This document shows positions 42,686 to 53,650 of a DNA stretch of 64,000 nucleotides, in pieces (position 1 is the stretch's first letter; the number at the start of each line of letters is the position of its first letter). Both the position numbers and the translations under genes were made by a program. Origin of the DNA: Aldrovandia affinis (taxonomy: Eukaryota; Chordata; Actinopteri; Notacanthiformes; Halosauridae); the NCBI GenBank assembly GCA_029706075.1, contig JAINUG010000138.1, forward strand, positions 2,666,001 through 2,730,000, read 5' to 3'. The notes beneath the pieces are model-generated. The model ran no database searches. It was not told where the DNA came from and saw only the letters and a list, made by a program, of their open reading frames with translations.

Positions 42686-43315
42686 TAGGCATGTGACGGT
42701 ATACGATATGATGTTATACCACGATATTAAAATATGAAATAGTACTATCATAAACTTAACATAATACCATGATAGTAAATCATGTAGCAAAACCTATTTT
42801 CATGCGGGGAAAAATATTTACACTGTTTCCCTACTAAAATTTATAAATAACCGTATTAAATAATAGAATACTGGACCTGGGGTGTCTGCTAATGTAATTT
42901 AATCCCACCACCTCTTCGGCTGTTCTTGCATTTAGTTTTGTTTACAACACAATTGCGCACGTGCAGACAGCTCCCTCACATTTCACAACCCTGGTAGTTA
43001 GCTGTTATTAGCTAGCAAGCTACACGGCATAAACTTTAGTTTGCATTCCCTTTTTGCTTAGTTTGCAATGTCCGACGCTGATTCCGATGCCGAGGTGATC
43101 TGTAATGACAAATTATATCCCCCCAAAAAGGGAACTCGTTCATCCATGTGGACTCACTTTGGATTCAGAAAAAAGATGGTGTTATTGTTGAGAACGGATC
43201 TCCCATCTGTATAGAATGTGCAAAACGTAATGGCCAGAGGAGAGAACACGTCAAACCTTGCATTCCACCTGCATGAGCATCATCCTTCATGTTATGCCAC
43301 AATGGAAAAAGTGAG
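42686..43315 (+). mobile_element. 5' end of a ZBED-like hAT transposon
   Basis: The start taggcatgtgacggtatac is a terminus known from fish hAT elements. About 370 bp of leader precedes a BED-finger exon. No matching right terminus was found in the following kilobase, so the 3' part is lost or too diverged. Confidence 0.55.
43068..43310 (+). pseudogene. BED zinc-finger exon of a ZBED-like hAT transposase
   Basis: Starting at ATG 43068 the frame reads MSDADSDAEVICNDKLYPPK, then SSMWTHFGFRKKDGVI and PICIECAKRNG. The W-x-x-F and C-x2-C positions of a BED finger are present. A frameshift near 43230 then leads to the His pair in LAFHLHEHHPSC. The exon ends MEK followed by GTGAGT, a good splice donor. 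It is the DNA-binding first exon only. The catalytic exons are not seen downstream. The frame is too short and too broken to show in an ordinary ORF list. Confidence 0.7.
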
Positions 43316-44289
43316 TAGCTAAATATAGTACTAGATCCACTAAGCTGATAATGCGATGAAGCAAAATGTGTTAAGTTGCAAAGTGAATGATTTAAATTGA
43401 TTTAAACAACAATTAGAAAGAGTGAACTATATTTCAGTTCCTTTTTGGTTTTAAAAGTGAAAAGTGAGGTGAAATTGTAATTTTCTCCCCCGATTGAGCA
43501 GTGTAATCCAAGTTGAGTCCTATCCCTGAAAAGAGCTTCACACGCTCTGGAAAATCAAGGGTCTTCAGAAAAGCTTGGACTTTTGCTCAATTCTTTTTGA
43601 GCCCCTCCTCAAAACCTTAACTTTCAAATTGTAGGTCATTTTTAGATTTTAGATTTTGTTTTGCAAATGTTGATGCATCAAACCAAATTAAATTTTTGTT
43701 AGGGGTTGACTGTGTTCGAGTCGAAACATTTTGGACAGCTGACATTGGTAGCAAGCAAGGCTAGTTTGATTTCGACACTGTTCAGTTCCTCAGACTGACT
43801 AATTCCAGCAAGGTGAAGACAGAAAACACTGTGAAGCTCTTTTAAGCTTTTTTAGGCTGAGAAATCCTTATGTTGTGGGTTGACTGTGTCTGTGGTGATA
43901 TTAGCTAGCAAGGTAATAGTTGTTCGAGTTACTGTGCTAGCATTAAAGTGCCAAACAAAATCCCCATGTAAAAAAAAAAAGAAAATAACTTTTGGCAGTA
44001 AATGTGACATTCTGTTTACGTTGTTAGCCATGTCTATTTTATTCTCAAAGTACAATAGCCTACTTGGTTTTCTGTCAGAAATTAATTTATGTTGATTTAC
44101 ACAACAATGTTATGTGTTCCTGATTTTCGTTAATCAATTTGAGTAAACATTTTTACTCATTGTTCATGATTTATGTGTATGCCAACAGAAAATCAGTGTT
44201 GAGATGTGGCTAGTTTTCATAAGCAGATTGCCACGTCATTATTCAAAATGTTCGGTTATAGATTTTTCACACATCCATGTGTCTGTCCT
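43316..44289. other. Unassigned
   Basis: Possibly the intron of the BED-finger element. The frames at 43852-44095 on both strands have no domain. 43690-43960 has a few short internal repeats around ttgactgtgt and gttcgagt. Confidence 0.35.
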
Positions 44290-44748
44290 CATCAATGGTA
44301 ATCATTTTTTTCTTATTTTGCCATCTTAGCAATGGCTTTCTTACTGCCACTCGATCTGTCAAACCTGCAGCTTGAAGTCTTCTCTTCACAGTTGAAACTG
44401 AGACTTCCTTACTTCGACCAGTGTTAAGCTATGCTTGAAGCTGTTGTCCTGTGAGTCCCCTATCACACAAAATGTTAACTCTCAGGAACTTGTCCTTTGA
44501 TTTTATTGTGGCTTTGGGTCTGCCAGACCTCTTCCTGACAGAGTTTCCTCCAGTTTCCAAGTGCCTTTTGATGGTGTAGGAAACTACTCACTGCCAAAAA
44601 ATTTACATTATTTTTCCGTTTTTTTAACCTCTGGCAGTTTACCACTTACCTTTGTACCGTTTCAGGTTATTCACTGGAATTTAACTGCTTAAATTTCAGT
44701 AAAAACTGGAAAATGGGGGTGTTCTAAAACTTTTGACTGGTAGTGTAA
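44290..44748 (-). mobile_element. Tc1-like relic, minus strand
   Basis: It reads in antisense GRPKATIKSKDKFLRV-type HTH residues (44500-44540 region) and ends at 44745 with CACTACCAGTCAAAAGTT as the terminal repeat. The blocks ctggaaaatgggggtgttct and ggttattcactggaa are shared with 32935-33411. Only the 5' half of the element is left. Confidence 0.75.
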
Positions 44749-45420
44749 ATCATAATTTTGTATCAATATTTTGAAAACATAATTTCACATAAACATACAT
44801 GTGTCACTTCATATGCTACTTCTGGGTTCATATCTGTTATTCCAAACTAATAAATTAATACAGTTTGTATCTCTGAGGTTTGACTGTAGTAATTCATTGG
44901 TGATAAAAAGGCTAGAATGTGATATCATCTAGCATCAGCAGAGGGCCCTCTGCTCTCTGCTTTGGAGGCCCCACTCAATTGATAGGTTTGAGTGATGGGA
45001 AAGCAAGCCATTGCATTCATCTACATAACAAAAACGGACATGTAAAGTTTCCAGTATGATGGACACAATAAATGATGTGGCTAAGCATAAATTAATAAAT
45101 TAAGATATTCTTCACCAGATGAACACAGCTACACTAGTTGGGTTGCCTAGTTGCTTGAGGTTTGACATAACTAATTACATTGCTCCCAAATTCACTAGCT
45201 AGCAAGGTGGAAATAATGAGCTCATGTTGCTGGTTAGCTACTGAAAAGTTCTATCTATATACAGTATATAGCTTCAATATCAGGCTAGGGGGGACTTTTA
45301 TGTTGTATATATCAATTGTACTAGTTCTAATTCATATAGTGTACCTAACATTACTATTACATTACATTGTTCTATATGGTTACATGATAGCCATTTAGAT
45401 AGTAATGAAGATGGCTTGCA
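44749..45420. other. No recognised feature
   Basis: AT-rich sequence. The last bases before the LTR are the target site CATTT at 45421-45425. Confidence 0.45.
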
Positions 45421-45425
45421 CATTT

Positions 45426-46423
45426 TGTTATGTTCTGAGTGTCTGTTCGGTTTGTTTTTGTACTCATTCATTTTGTACTGTTTATTTTTCATCATTCATC
45501 ATTCATTATTCTTTATTCAGTATTTGGTTTTCGTCATTCTGTCACATTCTGGTCCCCGTCTGTCATCGTTCCTGTTATTCGTGATCCACTCCTTGTCTTG
45601 TCATGCACTTCGGGAAGTTCTATATTTCGGTCTTTTCCGTCTTCGCTTATTATCTAGTTTTCTTCCTTCTTACTTTCTAGATTGCACTTTGTATATATTA
45701 GTTAGATGTATATAGTACTAACCAACTAATCTACTAACATTAGGGATTTAGAGTAAGTTACTAACACTACTAATCACTAATTATCTCAAGCTTCTAACTA
45801 TCGCTATCATTCTCTCTCGCTATCCTATCCCTGTTAGCTTTTCACTTTTCACTTCAGTCGCACGCAGATTCTCTCTTTGCGTTCCTCCCCTTCTAACTAT
45901 GCACGTGTCTGCCTGATCTCCCAGGTCGTTTATTGTCTATATGTTTGTATGTTTCCCAGTCCGTGTCTTGCGTTTCCCCTCGTTATTCTATTAGCGAATC
46001 CCCTCGTTATTGGATTAACGATTCCCAATGTTTACACCTGTGTTCCTACCTCTCTCTCCTCCCAGTCACACCTGATTCCTATTGTATTACCCTTTCCGTT
46101 TGGTATATCTGTTCCGTGTTTATGTTCCTTCCCCGTCAGAACGTTGATCCTTATTCCCTGAGCCTATTCTTCTGAAGCCAGTGTTTATTGAATTTTCCGA
46201 GACATCCCTTCTGTTAACTACTTCGAGCCTGCCTATCGACTCTGTTTGTTTGCCTATCTGCCTACCTGTTTTGACCTCTTTGACTGCCTTTTTGTGACCA
46301 CTCTTTGCATTTTGATTCTGTACCTTCGCTACTTCTGATTCCTGGTTTTGACTCCTGCTTCCCAATAAACGACTCTTTTGCCTTATCCTGATCTGCGTCT
46401 GGGTCCTTATCCTGAGCGTCACA
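45426..46423 (+). mobile_element. Solo LTR, 998 bp, perfect 5-bp target duplication
   Basis: It starts TGTTATGTTCTGAGTGTC and ends CCTGAGCGTCACA. CATTT is present on both sides (45421-45425 and 46424-46428). A TATA-like tgtatatatta lies near 45690 and an AATAAACGAC polyadenylation signal near 46364. It is followed by the gcgtctgggtccttatcctg tail typical of fish Ty3/gypsy-type LTRs. The frames inside it (45416-46461) are translations of the LTR. A partial inverted copy sits at 34677-35201. Confidence 0.93.
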
Positions 46424-46428
46424 CATTT

Positions 46429-47949
46429 GGATAGATACCTAGGTAAATTAAGGCAACACACCCAAGGTATAGGGAAAAAAATCCTGATATCACATCGTAA
46501 TGAACTTTGGTCAGTTTATTAACATGTAAAGATTTTAAAAAATGTTATTAGCACTTTTCTGAAAATGTATATTTAAATATGCTAATTAGGTGTAAACTCA
46601 TTAAATATGCTTACAATTCAAATTCAGTTATAGCAAGATATGGGTGAGTGACTAACATTTTTTTAAATCTCCTTTTGTTAACACACTAAATACAGAGGGG
46701 ATTTTTGAATATTTGCTTCATACACTTCAAGAACTTACAAGATGTAACTGTATGCAAATAAAAAACAATTTTCACCTATTTTGGGGGATATAATCGCTCA
46801 TAAAATCTTAAATGAAAGAGATATCCCCTTTGTAATTTTCTTAGGAATACATCCAAGAATCATCTCATAAAATTGGTGACAATAACTTATTCACAAGTTG
46901 AGATAACTGAAAAAGTATGAGCTAAAAAGCTAGTTTTGAGAAAACAGCCATCAAACATTGGCATTGTTCATTGATCAGCATGTCATAAAATGTTAAAACT
47001 ACATGGACCTATTGTTATTTGGCCATTTTAATTATGCAGTGTAATAAAATAGATGTTTATTTAGCATTATATTGAAAATGGCCTTTCGAGTCATAAATAC
47101 TTCCAGTATTATCAAGTGACAAATTCAGAAACATGCTGATCCAATGGGTTGACCTCACAACCTCCATACATCATTGTATATAAACCTGTAAAGATTTCTG
47201 GAATTCCTCCAATTCATGAAATGATACCGTAAGACACATCACCTGAACTTCACCCCCATATTAACCATTCAACCTCTCTTTATCCAATGATTGTTTATGA
47301 TTGTTGTTAATTTCTCATGTCTTTCTTCCTTACTTTTCAATGCCCTGTTGAATATGTATTCACAATTAGTTCACTTACTTAAAAAATAAATTAAAAAATA
47401 TATATTTTGCCATCATTTTATGCTGCATACATAAGATTGAAATGAGCTTGTATAGTGTTTGTATATAAATGTTATAAACTGTGTTGAAATTGTCTGGTTG
47501 TTTTCTGGAGGAAATCCTGAATATGGCCTTACTCTCTATGCAGCCATACATATGCCCAGGATGCTGCCAACCCATAACCTGGTTGGCTGGTTTACCTGCC
47601 TTCCAATTAAAATCATGAGCTACATTGGCAGATCGCATTCTACTGATTTAAGTCAATTTTTAAATGTCCTTACAGTGCTGAAACAAAAATACAACTTTAA
47701 ACTCTGAAGAAAGGCCAGTACTCACAAAATGTTCAATTGTGGATAATAAAATGTGGATGTGGATAATGAAATCACGAGCTGTTGTATAGTAAACTAATTC
47801 AATTCATCACCTACTGTGATTATTGAAAGGTTAGGGTTAGGTTAATGGAAAGGTTTGTCAGAGTGTGATTGCATTTTCCAGCATTCAAATTTGAGGGAGA
47901 ACGCCACCACAGCCTACTCATGGAATCGGAATCACCAGAATTATCAGTC
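46429..47949. other. Long non-coding stretch without recognised repeats
   Basis: AT-rich, repeat-poor. The frames at 47375-47707 on the two strands are mutual shadows with no domain. Confidence 0.4.
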
Positions 47950-48185
47950 ACTGAGGACAATGACAGCAAATATAAATAGCACAATGGTGTCTTAATGTGT
48001 CTTAATGCAATCTGTTTACGTGCTGTGGCAATTAAGGGTTTGCTTTGATGCTGAAACCTCTGAGTCTCGCAGACAGAGCAAATCTTCAATAAGGCACCCA
48101 TTAGAACACTCAGTACAGTTTTGAACGTGTCTCTTTTCACTGGCATTATTTACAGTTACATAATTAATCTTTCAGCTGAAAGGCA
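47950..48185. promoter_or_regulatory. Candidate conserved non-coding element
   Basis: Repeat-free sequence with ggcaattaagggtttgcttt, cattatttacagttacataa, ttaatctttcag and agctcataaatatcag. These contain homeodomain-type and forkhead-like words in a balanced composition. The minus frame 47820-48146 has no domain. The call is inference. Confidence 0.3.
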
Positions 48186-48640
48186 GCTCATAAATATCAG
48201 AGAGATATAGATTTAACTCCCACATGAGAATGATTCCTCTAGGCCAGCTGAAACTATGGTGAACTTTTAACCTCAGCCTACAAATCATTTATTAAGCCAT
48301 AGCCTTCTTCTCAAGCACGGTGGACTAACAAGTTGACTCATTATATGGTGATTAATGGATTCATATTTCAGACCAGGAGAAAGGACAAGGAACAACTATA
48401 GAAATTAAGCTGTGGTGGGCAGTCCCTGGATTTCTCTTGGCTGAGCGAGGTGACTCCTGGGAGGCTTGGTTGGTATAGTTTGCTCCTGGTCCTAAGGAGC
48501 TGGTGAGAGGGAGTGAGCAGTTCTTTCAATGCACTGTTGCGGTAAAGAACAGTGCTATGAAATCAATGCTGCTCTGCTGACTGCACAAGGTCACAATACA
48601 CTCACAACTCACTGATACACAAAGACATGGTTTCTTTCTC
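48186..48640. other. No recognised feature
   Basis: Repeat-poor, moderately GC-balanced sequence. No coding signal. Confidence 0.4.
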
Positions 48641-48705
48641 TCTTTCACATACTCTCTCTCTCTCTTTTTCATATATGTACACTCTTTGTCTCTTTCTTTT
48701 TGTCG

Positions 48706-48742
<37 letters not shown>

Positions 48743-48753
48743 ACACACACACA
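48641..48753. repeat. TC-rich tract and (CA)n microsatellite
   Basis: (TC)n at 48641-48667 and (AC)n at about 48710-48753 with one interruption. They account for the low-complexity frames on both strands. Confidence 0.95.
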
Positions 48754-49914
48754 AAAAACCTGAAATTCATTCACAGATTCAAAGTAACTTAGAATGTTTA
48801 AGGACAAATGCAATCAATCCAATGCCATATCTCAATAAAGTATGTTTAACAAGTCATATCTTTCTAAAGTGGTGGAATTAAGAGATTGTAGTCAATTAAA
48901 TGTTGTACTCACTGAGTGATTGACACCATGGGTTCTCCCTGATTGGTCTGACAGTCCTAAAAATATCTGCCTTTGAATGGCAAATCTGTCTGTTTGGGTT
49001 GCAGTCCATATAATATCCAGATTAATGTTCATTTCTCCATAGAGCAGCATTAGGAAGATATTACACCATGGGGAGTGCAGTTTGTGCACCTGCCCTTCTG
49101 CCTGAAATAGGTCTAAAATACAGATAGCTAGCGAGCTAGCTCTGTAAAAACTCTATAGCACAACCATGTTAGGTGGTTCACTGTAGCTATTTGCAAGCAA
49201 TGCACTGAACCGTTAGCTAAAATAACAAACAGTATTTTGTTATTTGTAATAATATTATTTCAAATGTTACATTTCATTAATTTAATTAAAACAGTGTGAG
49301 ACAGGTTAACATATTATTTGGACAGACTCTCTTGAACTTCAAAAAAAGCTCCCGCCTCCTGCACCAGCACCTCAGATTTCAGGCCACACCTTTCCCTGTT
49401 TCCTGGATTTTTTGTCCATATGAGCATAAGGCGGATCCTTATGAGTATAAGGTTGGTTTGATTTAATCCAGATTAACCTTTTTGTCAGTTTGAATTGCAT
49501 ACACCCTTCTTTAAGTCTATTTGATTGCATTTAGCCTCTCTCACACACACACATTTCCACATACAGATACACACAGGCCTATGAGACTTGAACAGGGCTG
49601 TTTGACTGTGGGAAAGCTTCACCCAGAAGCTCCTTTATTGAAGCGGGAGAATTTCTGCAGCCAGAAGGTCTCTGGGACATTCAGAGTCACCTCTAATTTG
49701 TTTAAGGGCCACAACAGGGCAGAAATAAGATGAAGAAACCCATTCACACGGATCATTCCGGAAGCACACTGTTCCAAAAATGGAAACCTGAAGATACCTG
49801 TCATGTGGCATAATTCTCAGAACAGCAATCAATGAACAGCTCAAATCTCAAAGCTAATTAATTAAGTGCTCCTGCTGGAATGAGCCTACACAACACACAC
49901 TCAGGACCAGGGTG
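48754..49914. other. No recognised repeat or gene
   Basis: 49120-49142 has the palindromic agctagcgagctagct. A short (AC)n occurs near 49544. The rest is repeat-poor and non-coding. Confidence 0.4.
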
Positions 49915-50370
49915 CAGAAGCGCCATTCTAGGATGAACAGCCGCACAATTGTTACAACTAAATTATTGTTACGCAGCATTTCAAAATAAGCGGTGGCGAA
50001 CGTGCATATCACTGCCAAGCGCAATATTGGCGCTGCCAATCTGACGGGCAACATCAGGCCCTACTGCCGGGAAATACGAGAACGGCATTTGTATTCCAGC
50101 TGACTGCCCATTGTTGTTAAATATCACTCAAAAACCGTTTTCCTTTTTCCGTTGAAATCTTAATCATTCGCATCCATCATGTTTTTTTTTCCTTCCATTT
50201 TGCCTTTGTGATGCGCTGTGCAGCCCATATAAATAAAAGCACGATTGCTCCCGCCATGTTGCGTTTCTCTCCTGGCCGCTCAGCTTCATTAATCTCGCCA
50301 TTCAATTGCATCCAGAAGGAGTCCTTGAAAATGCTTTTAACGAATGGGTCCTTGGAGGCTCTGCAGGGTG
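49915..50370. promoter_or_regulatory. Candidate conserved non-coding element (strongest in the window)
   Basis: It contains facing SOX-type sites (cacaattgttac and attattgttacg near 49944-49972), a partial NFI palindrome TTGGCGCTGCCAA at 50027-50039, a further SOX word cccattgttgtt near 50107, a MEF2/TATA-like catataaataaaag near 50226, and ttcattaatctc with ttcaattgcatcc near 50285-50312. GC content is balanced and no repeat family is recognisable. The minus frame 50177-50389 has no domain. I infer an enhancer from this pattern, but the sequence alone does not prove it. Confidence 0.4.
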
Positions 50371-50629
50371 AGGGATAGAAAAGACTCATAGATTGATTTT
50401 CCCATCATGCTCTGGAATAGCATTGATATTGATTGCTCTTGGGACAGGAGCATGTGACTGGGGTGGGGAGTGGGCACAGATATTCCGGGGCTGCATCTGA
50501 CACAGGGGGGGATAAGTCAAAAGTCACAAGTCACATGGCCATATGACCTGCAGAGGATTTCCCTACCCCAAACCTACTCGTGTCCAGCAGCCATTATTTG
50601 GGTTAGTCAGTCTGGTTTGCATACCTGGG
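50371..50629. other. No recognised feature
   Basis: Unique-looking sequence up to the 5' border region of the Harbinger element. Confidence 0.4.
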
Positions 50630-50819
50630 GCAAGCCACTCAAAGTAAACAATTTGTCTCAAGTGTAACTTAAGTGTAATAATTGGTGACTTTTACTCCTA
50701 CACTCAAATGTAAGAATAAAGGTGATTTATCAAATTTCTCTTGACTTAAAAATACTCTTAGCCCGTCAGGTATTTAAGAGACCTCTGGAGCTCTCTTAAC
50801 TTAGCTAGGAGTAGGCAAG

Positions 50820-51224
50820 ATGGCACAGTTGCGAAGACAGAGATGTGTGCGCACCTTCCATGACAGGAAGAATGTTTTAGAAATGTTTGATGATCCACAG
50901 TTAATCAAACGTTATCGCTTAGATCGTCAGGGAATCATCTTTGTCACTGATGTTGTGCGGGATGTAACATCGCCAGCAACTTTGAGAAGTAGCGCAGTTA
51001 CGGCAGAGATGCAAGTTATTTTAACACTGTGCTTCCTAGCCACAAGGAAAATACAATTATGTAATGCTAATGATTTCGGACCCTCACAATCACCATCCAC
51101 CATCAGCAGGGTAGTGGCAAAAACTGTGACAGCCCTTGTAGCACCTGACATAGGTTTATATGTATTATGTAGTTATATACATGTTTTATGCACAAATTAT
51201 TTAGAGTATACAATACTTTTATAA
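50820..51224 (+). pseudogene. HARBI1-like transposase, N-terminal exon
   Basis: The frame starts MAQLRRQRCVRTFHDRKN and contains DDPQLIKRYRLDRQGIIFV, TLCFLATRKIQLCNANDFG and SPSTISRVVAKTVTALVAP. These match the N-terminal helical and HTH part of PIF/Harbinger transposases. After APDIG the sequence reads AG|GTTTAT, a possible splice donor, and the rest of the frame to 51224 is probably intron. The DDE catalytic exon is not visible before the Tc1 insertion. The start is the first ATG, preceded by ggcaag. Confidence 0.8.
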
Positions 51225-51395
51225 TTAAGTACCAACCTAAATACGATCAGCAGTTTGAGTAGTCCAGCATCCTGACAGTTACACACTCCACTGATTGTGG
51301 CATTCTTTTTTCTGAGGATGCAGAGCACTACCTCTGCCACTGTGCTTAAAGGTTTAGTCGCAGTACCTCCACCTGAATATAAAGTATAATTACAC

Positions 51396-52143
51396 TACAC
51401 TACCATTTTCCAGTTTTTACTGAAATGTAAGCAGTTCAAGTCCAGTGAATAATCTGAAATGGTACAAAGGTAAGCGGTAAACTGGCAGAGGTAAAAAAAA
51501 AAAAAGTTTAGGTTACCAAAAGCTGAAAAATAATGTACATTTCAGAGTTATAAAAAAAGGCCCTTTTCAGGGAACAAGTAATGGGTTAACGTGAGTTAAC
51601 AGTCATTCTGTGCATGTCGCCGACTCTGGATCCAGCAAAAGAGCCCCAGACCATCACGCTTCCTCCTCCATGTTTGACAGTTGGTCTCACACACTGAGGA
51701 ACCATCCTTTCGCCTACTCGACGGCCTACAAAAACCTTTCAAAATTTCAAGATTTCAAATTTTGATTCATCAGTCCATAAGACCTTCTTCCAGTCTTCAG
51801 TAGTCCACTGGCGGTGCTTCATGGCCCAGGCAAGCCTCTTTTTCTTATTTTGCCATCTTAGCAATTGCTTTCTTACTGCCACTCGACCTGTCAAACCTGC
51901 AGCTCGACTTCCTTACTTCGACCAGTGTTAAGCTGTGCTTGAAGCTGTTGTCCTTTGAGCCGCCTATCGCACAAGCTGTTGACACTCAGAAACTTGTCTT
52001 CTGATTTTGTTGTGGCTTTGGGTCTGCCAGACCTCTTCCTGTCAGAGTCTCCTCCAGTTTTCAAGTGCCTTTTGATGGTGTAAGAAACTACTCACTGCCA
52101 AAACATGTACATTATTTCTCAGTTTTTGGTAACCTAAACCTTT
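51396..52143 (-). mobile_element. Tc1-like relic nested in the Harbinger element
   Basis: The left inverted repeat begins tacactaccattttccag at about 51398 and lacks the usual GGTCAAAAG block. The minus strand encodes HTH residues (RSGRPKATTKSEDKFLSV-type, near 52045-51980) and the GGRSVMVWGSFAGSRVGDMHR-type segment near 51660-51600, in broken frames. An inverted pair (51508-51545 and 52100-52143) marks the inner part of both terminal repeats. The right outer end is truncated. Confidence 0.75.
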
Positions 52144-52217
52144 TTCATATTTAGTAAAAATAATTTTCATAACTGTTGTTGGTCATCAGCAATATTGCAA
52201 TATGAAACAAATGTGTC

Positions 52218-52535
52218 TCATAAATCAATAAATAAGACTACAAACCAGTGCCAGATGTTGCCTTCTTGAAAGCGGAGATTTTCCTGACGTGCTTCGGATA
52301 GAACATTGTACAATTTTTTTCCGCTTTCCTCCGGGCCCCAAATGGTGGAGGCTAAGCTCACATTAATGTTGTCTGCGATCTGCCTCCATGCCTCTTTTTT
52401 TGTGACAGCTTGTAAGTGTGGGACTAAATTGTCTCTTATTTCCTTTTTCGCCTCTATCAACATCACCGTTTCCTCCACAGTGCAATTTGGTTTTCTTTTT
52501 ACATCCATTTTGCTTAGCCTAACTTTAGCCAACAA
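52218..52535 (-). CDS. Myb/SANT-like DNA-binding protein of the Harbinger element
   Basis: The 105-codon frame holds MDVKRKPNCTVEETVMLIEA, LVPHLQAVTKKEAWRQIADN, IWGPEESGKKLYNVLSEARQ. It has the spaced tryptophans and the K-x-x-x-x-L ending of the Myb/SANT-like trihelix fold that Harbinger elements encode to bring the transposase to its DNA. The M at 52508 (MDVKRKP) is the likely true start. A later exon may lie near 51370-51290 (VAEVVLCILRKKNATISGV in antisense). The frame shown is unbroken, but the element lacks a complete transposase. Confidence 0.7.
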   Translation of the reverse strand: MLAKVRLSKMDVKRKPNCTVEETVMLIEAKKEIRDNLVPHLQAVTKKEAWRQIADNINVSLASTIWGPEESGKKLYNVLSEARQENLRFQEGNIWHWFVVLFIDL

Positions 52536-52560
52536 AGCAGCTTTTATAATGAGAGTCTGT

Positions 52561-53570
52561 TTAACTTTATTGGAAACTTGTGTTGACCATCAAATTGTGT
52601 TGACCACCCGTGATTGTCGCAAAAACACACATAAGAGCTACTCTTGTGAATATTTAAAGACTTACCTATGAGAAAGTGTCAGCTGCTTCATAACTACGTT
52701 TTACCGACCACTTTAAGCGAAGAATGATTTCACACCAAAGTAAGCTTTGCCATCACGGAGGTGTGTGAAGTGTAATTCTTAAGATATGTGATACATATTG
52801 GTCTCCTGCACTGCCTGATGTTTGTTGCTTTCAACTCTCCTTTGAAGATCATTTGGGGGCACACAGCAAAACAGCCAGTTTCACACAGCCTTGCATACTG
52901 AAATTTTGCTGATAACCCCTAACCCCATATATGTTTACAGAACACATATTTCACAGAGAGGTCTTCCAATCTTTGTGAAGTGCAATGGTTAATAAAACAA
53001 AGAGGCTGTTGTCCAATCCCAATGTGCCAAAGTCAGAAACTTTTAATTTATACATCTCACAAACATATACATGTTAATTCCAACATTGTGCTTGGCTACA
53101 ACATCACAGTCAGGGATTAAGGATCATTGATCTCATCCACAAAATAAAATTATTCCTACCTGAGTGACTAATTTGTACTAGAATTCTCCCCAGAAGACAT
53201 TATGAACTAGTATTAACTAACCAGCAAATGCAAAGGTTCTTTCTGTGAGAAAAATGCGTAAGCAAACAATTTAGGATATTGCATGACATTTGAGATGTCA
53301 AATATTCCCAGAGAAATGGCACATCTCCAAATAAAGATCATCTCCTTATTTAATATCTTGTCCCTTAAATGTTGGAGTGGAAACAGATGTTAACTCACAA
53401 GGATGCGGAAGATGGAAATTGGGAGCAGATTGTAAAGTATGGCAATGTTAATCTCACTTCACAATATGAGCACCATCAGAGAAAATAAAACTGAAAATGT
53501 CAGTATTTATTTATTTATTTTACAATATATTTTTTTACTATTTATTTTACATTATTTTTTAATGATTTGA
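52561..53570. other. No recognised feature
   Basis: Non-coding sequence with (TTTA)-rich patches near 53510-53560. No known repeat. Confidence 0.4.
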
Positions 53571-53577
53571 GTTAGGG

Positions 53578-53650
53578 CTCCCAATCCCTCAGTTGGCAAA
53601 GGTGAACAGACATCACAGGTTCAAACCTGGGCTATGCCATTAGCTATGGG
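53578..53650 (+). repeat. tRNA-like SINE head fragment
   Basis: The sequence gctcccaatccctcagttgg and, about 30 bases later, caggttcaaacctgggct are spaced like RNA polymerase III A and B boxes. No tRNA cloverleaf is complete, so a SINE remnant is more likely than a tRNA gene. Confidence 0.4.

Larger units (their letters stand above)
50630..52560. mobile_element. PIF/Harbinger transposon with two opposed genes and a nested Tc1
   Basis: A HARBI1-type transposase start lies on the plus strand (50820) and a Myb/SANT-like protein on the minus strand (52535). The two genes face each other, which is the standard layout of this superfamily. The left non-coding end (50632-50732) is shared with the short repeat at 11838-11953. 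I could not match the two terminal repeats, so the outer borders are approximate. A Tc1 copy sits between the genes and has probably removed the catalytic half of the transposase. Confidence 0.75.

Noticed and set aside
45416-46461. Several frames of 72-113 codons on both strands
   Set aside because: All lie within the solo LTR and have no domain.
47820-48146. 108-codon minus frame
   Set aside because: No domain and an ordinary composition. The interval looks like non-coding conserved sequence instead.
50177-50389. 70-codon minus frame
   Set aside because: It lies in the candidate enhancer and has no recognisable protein feature.
53578-53650. Possible tRNA gene
   Set aside because: A/B-box-like words are present but no acceptor stem or complete cloverleaf can be drawn, so a SINE fragment is more likely.
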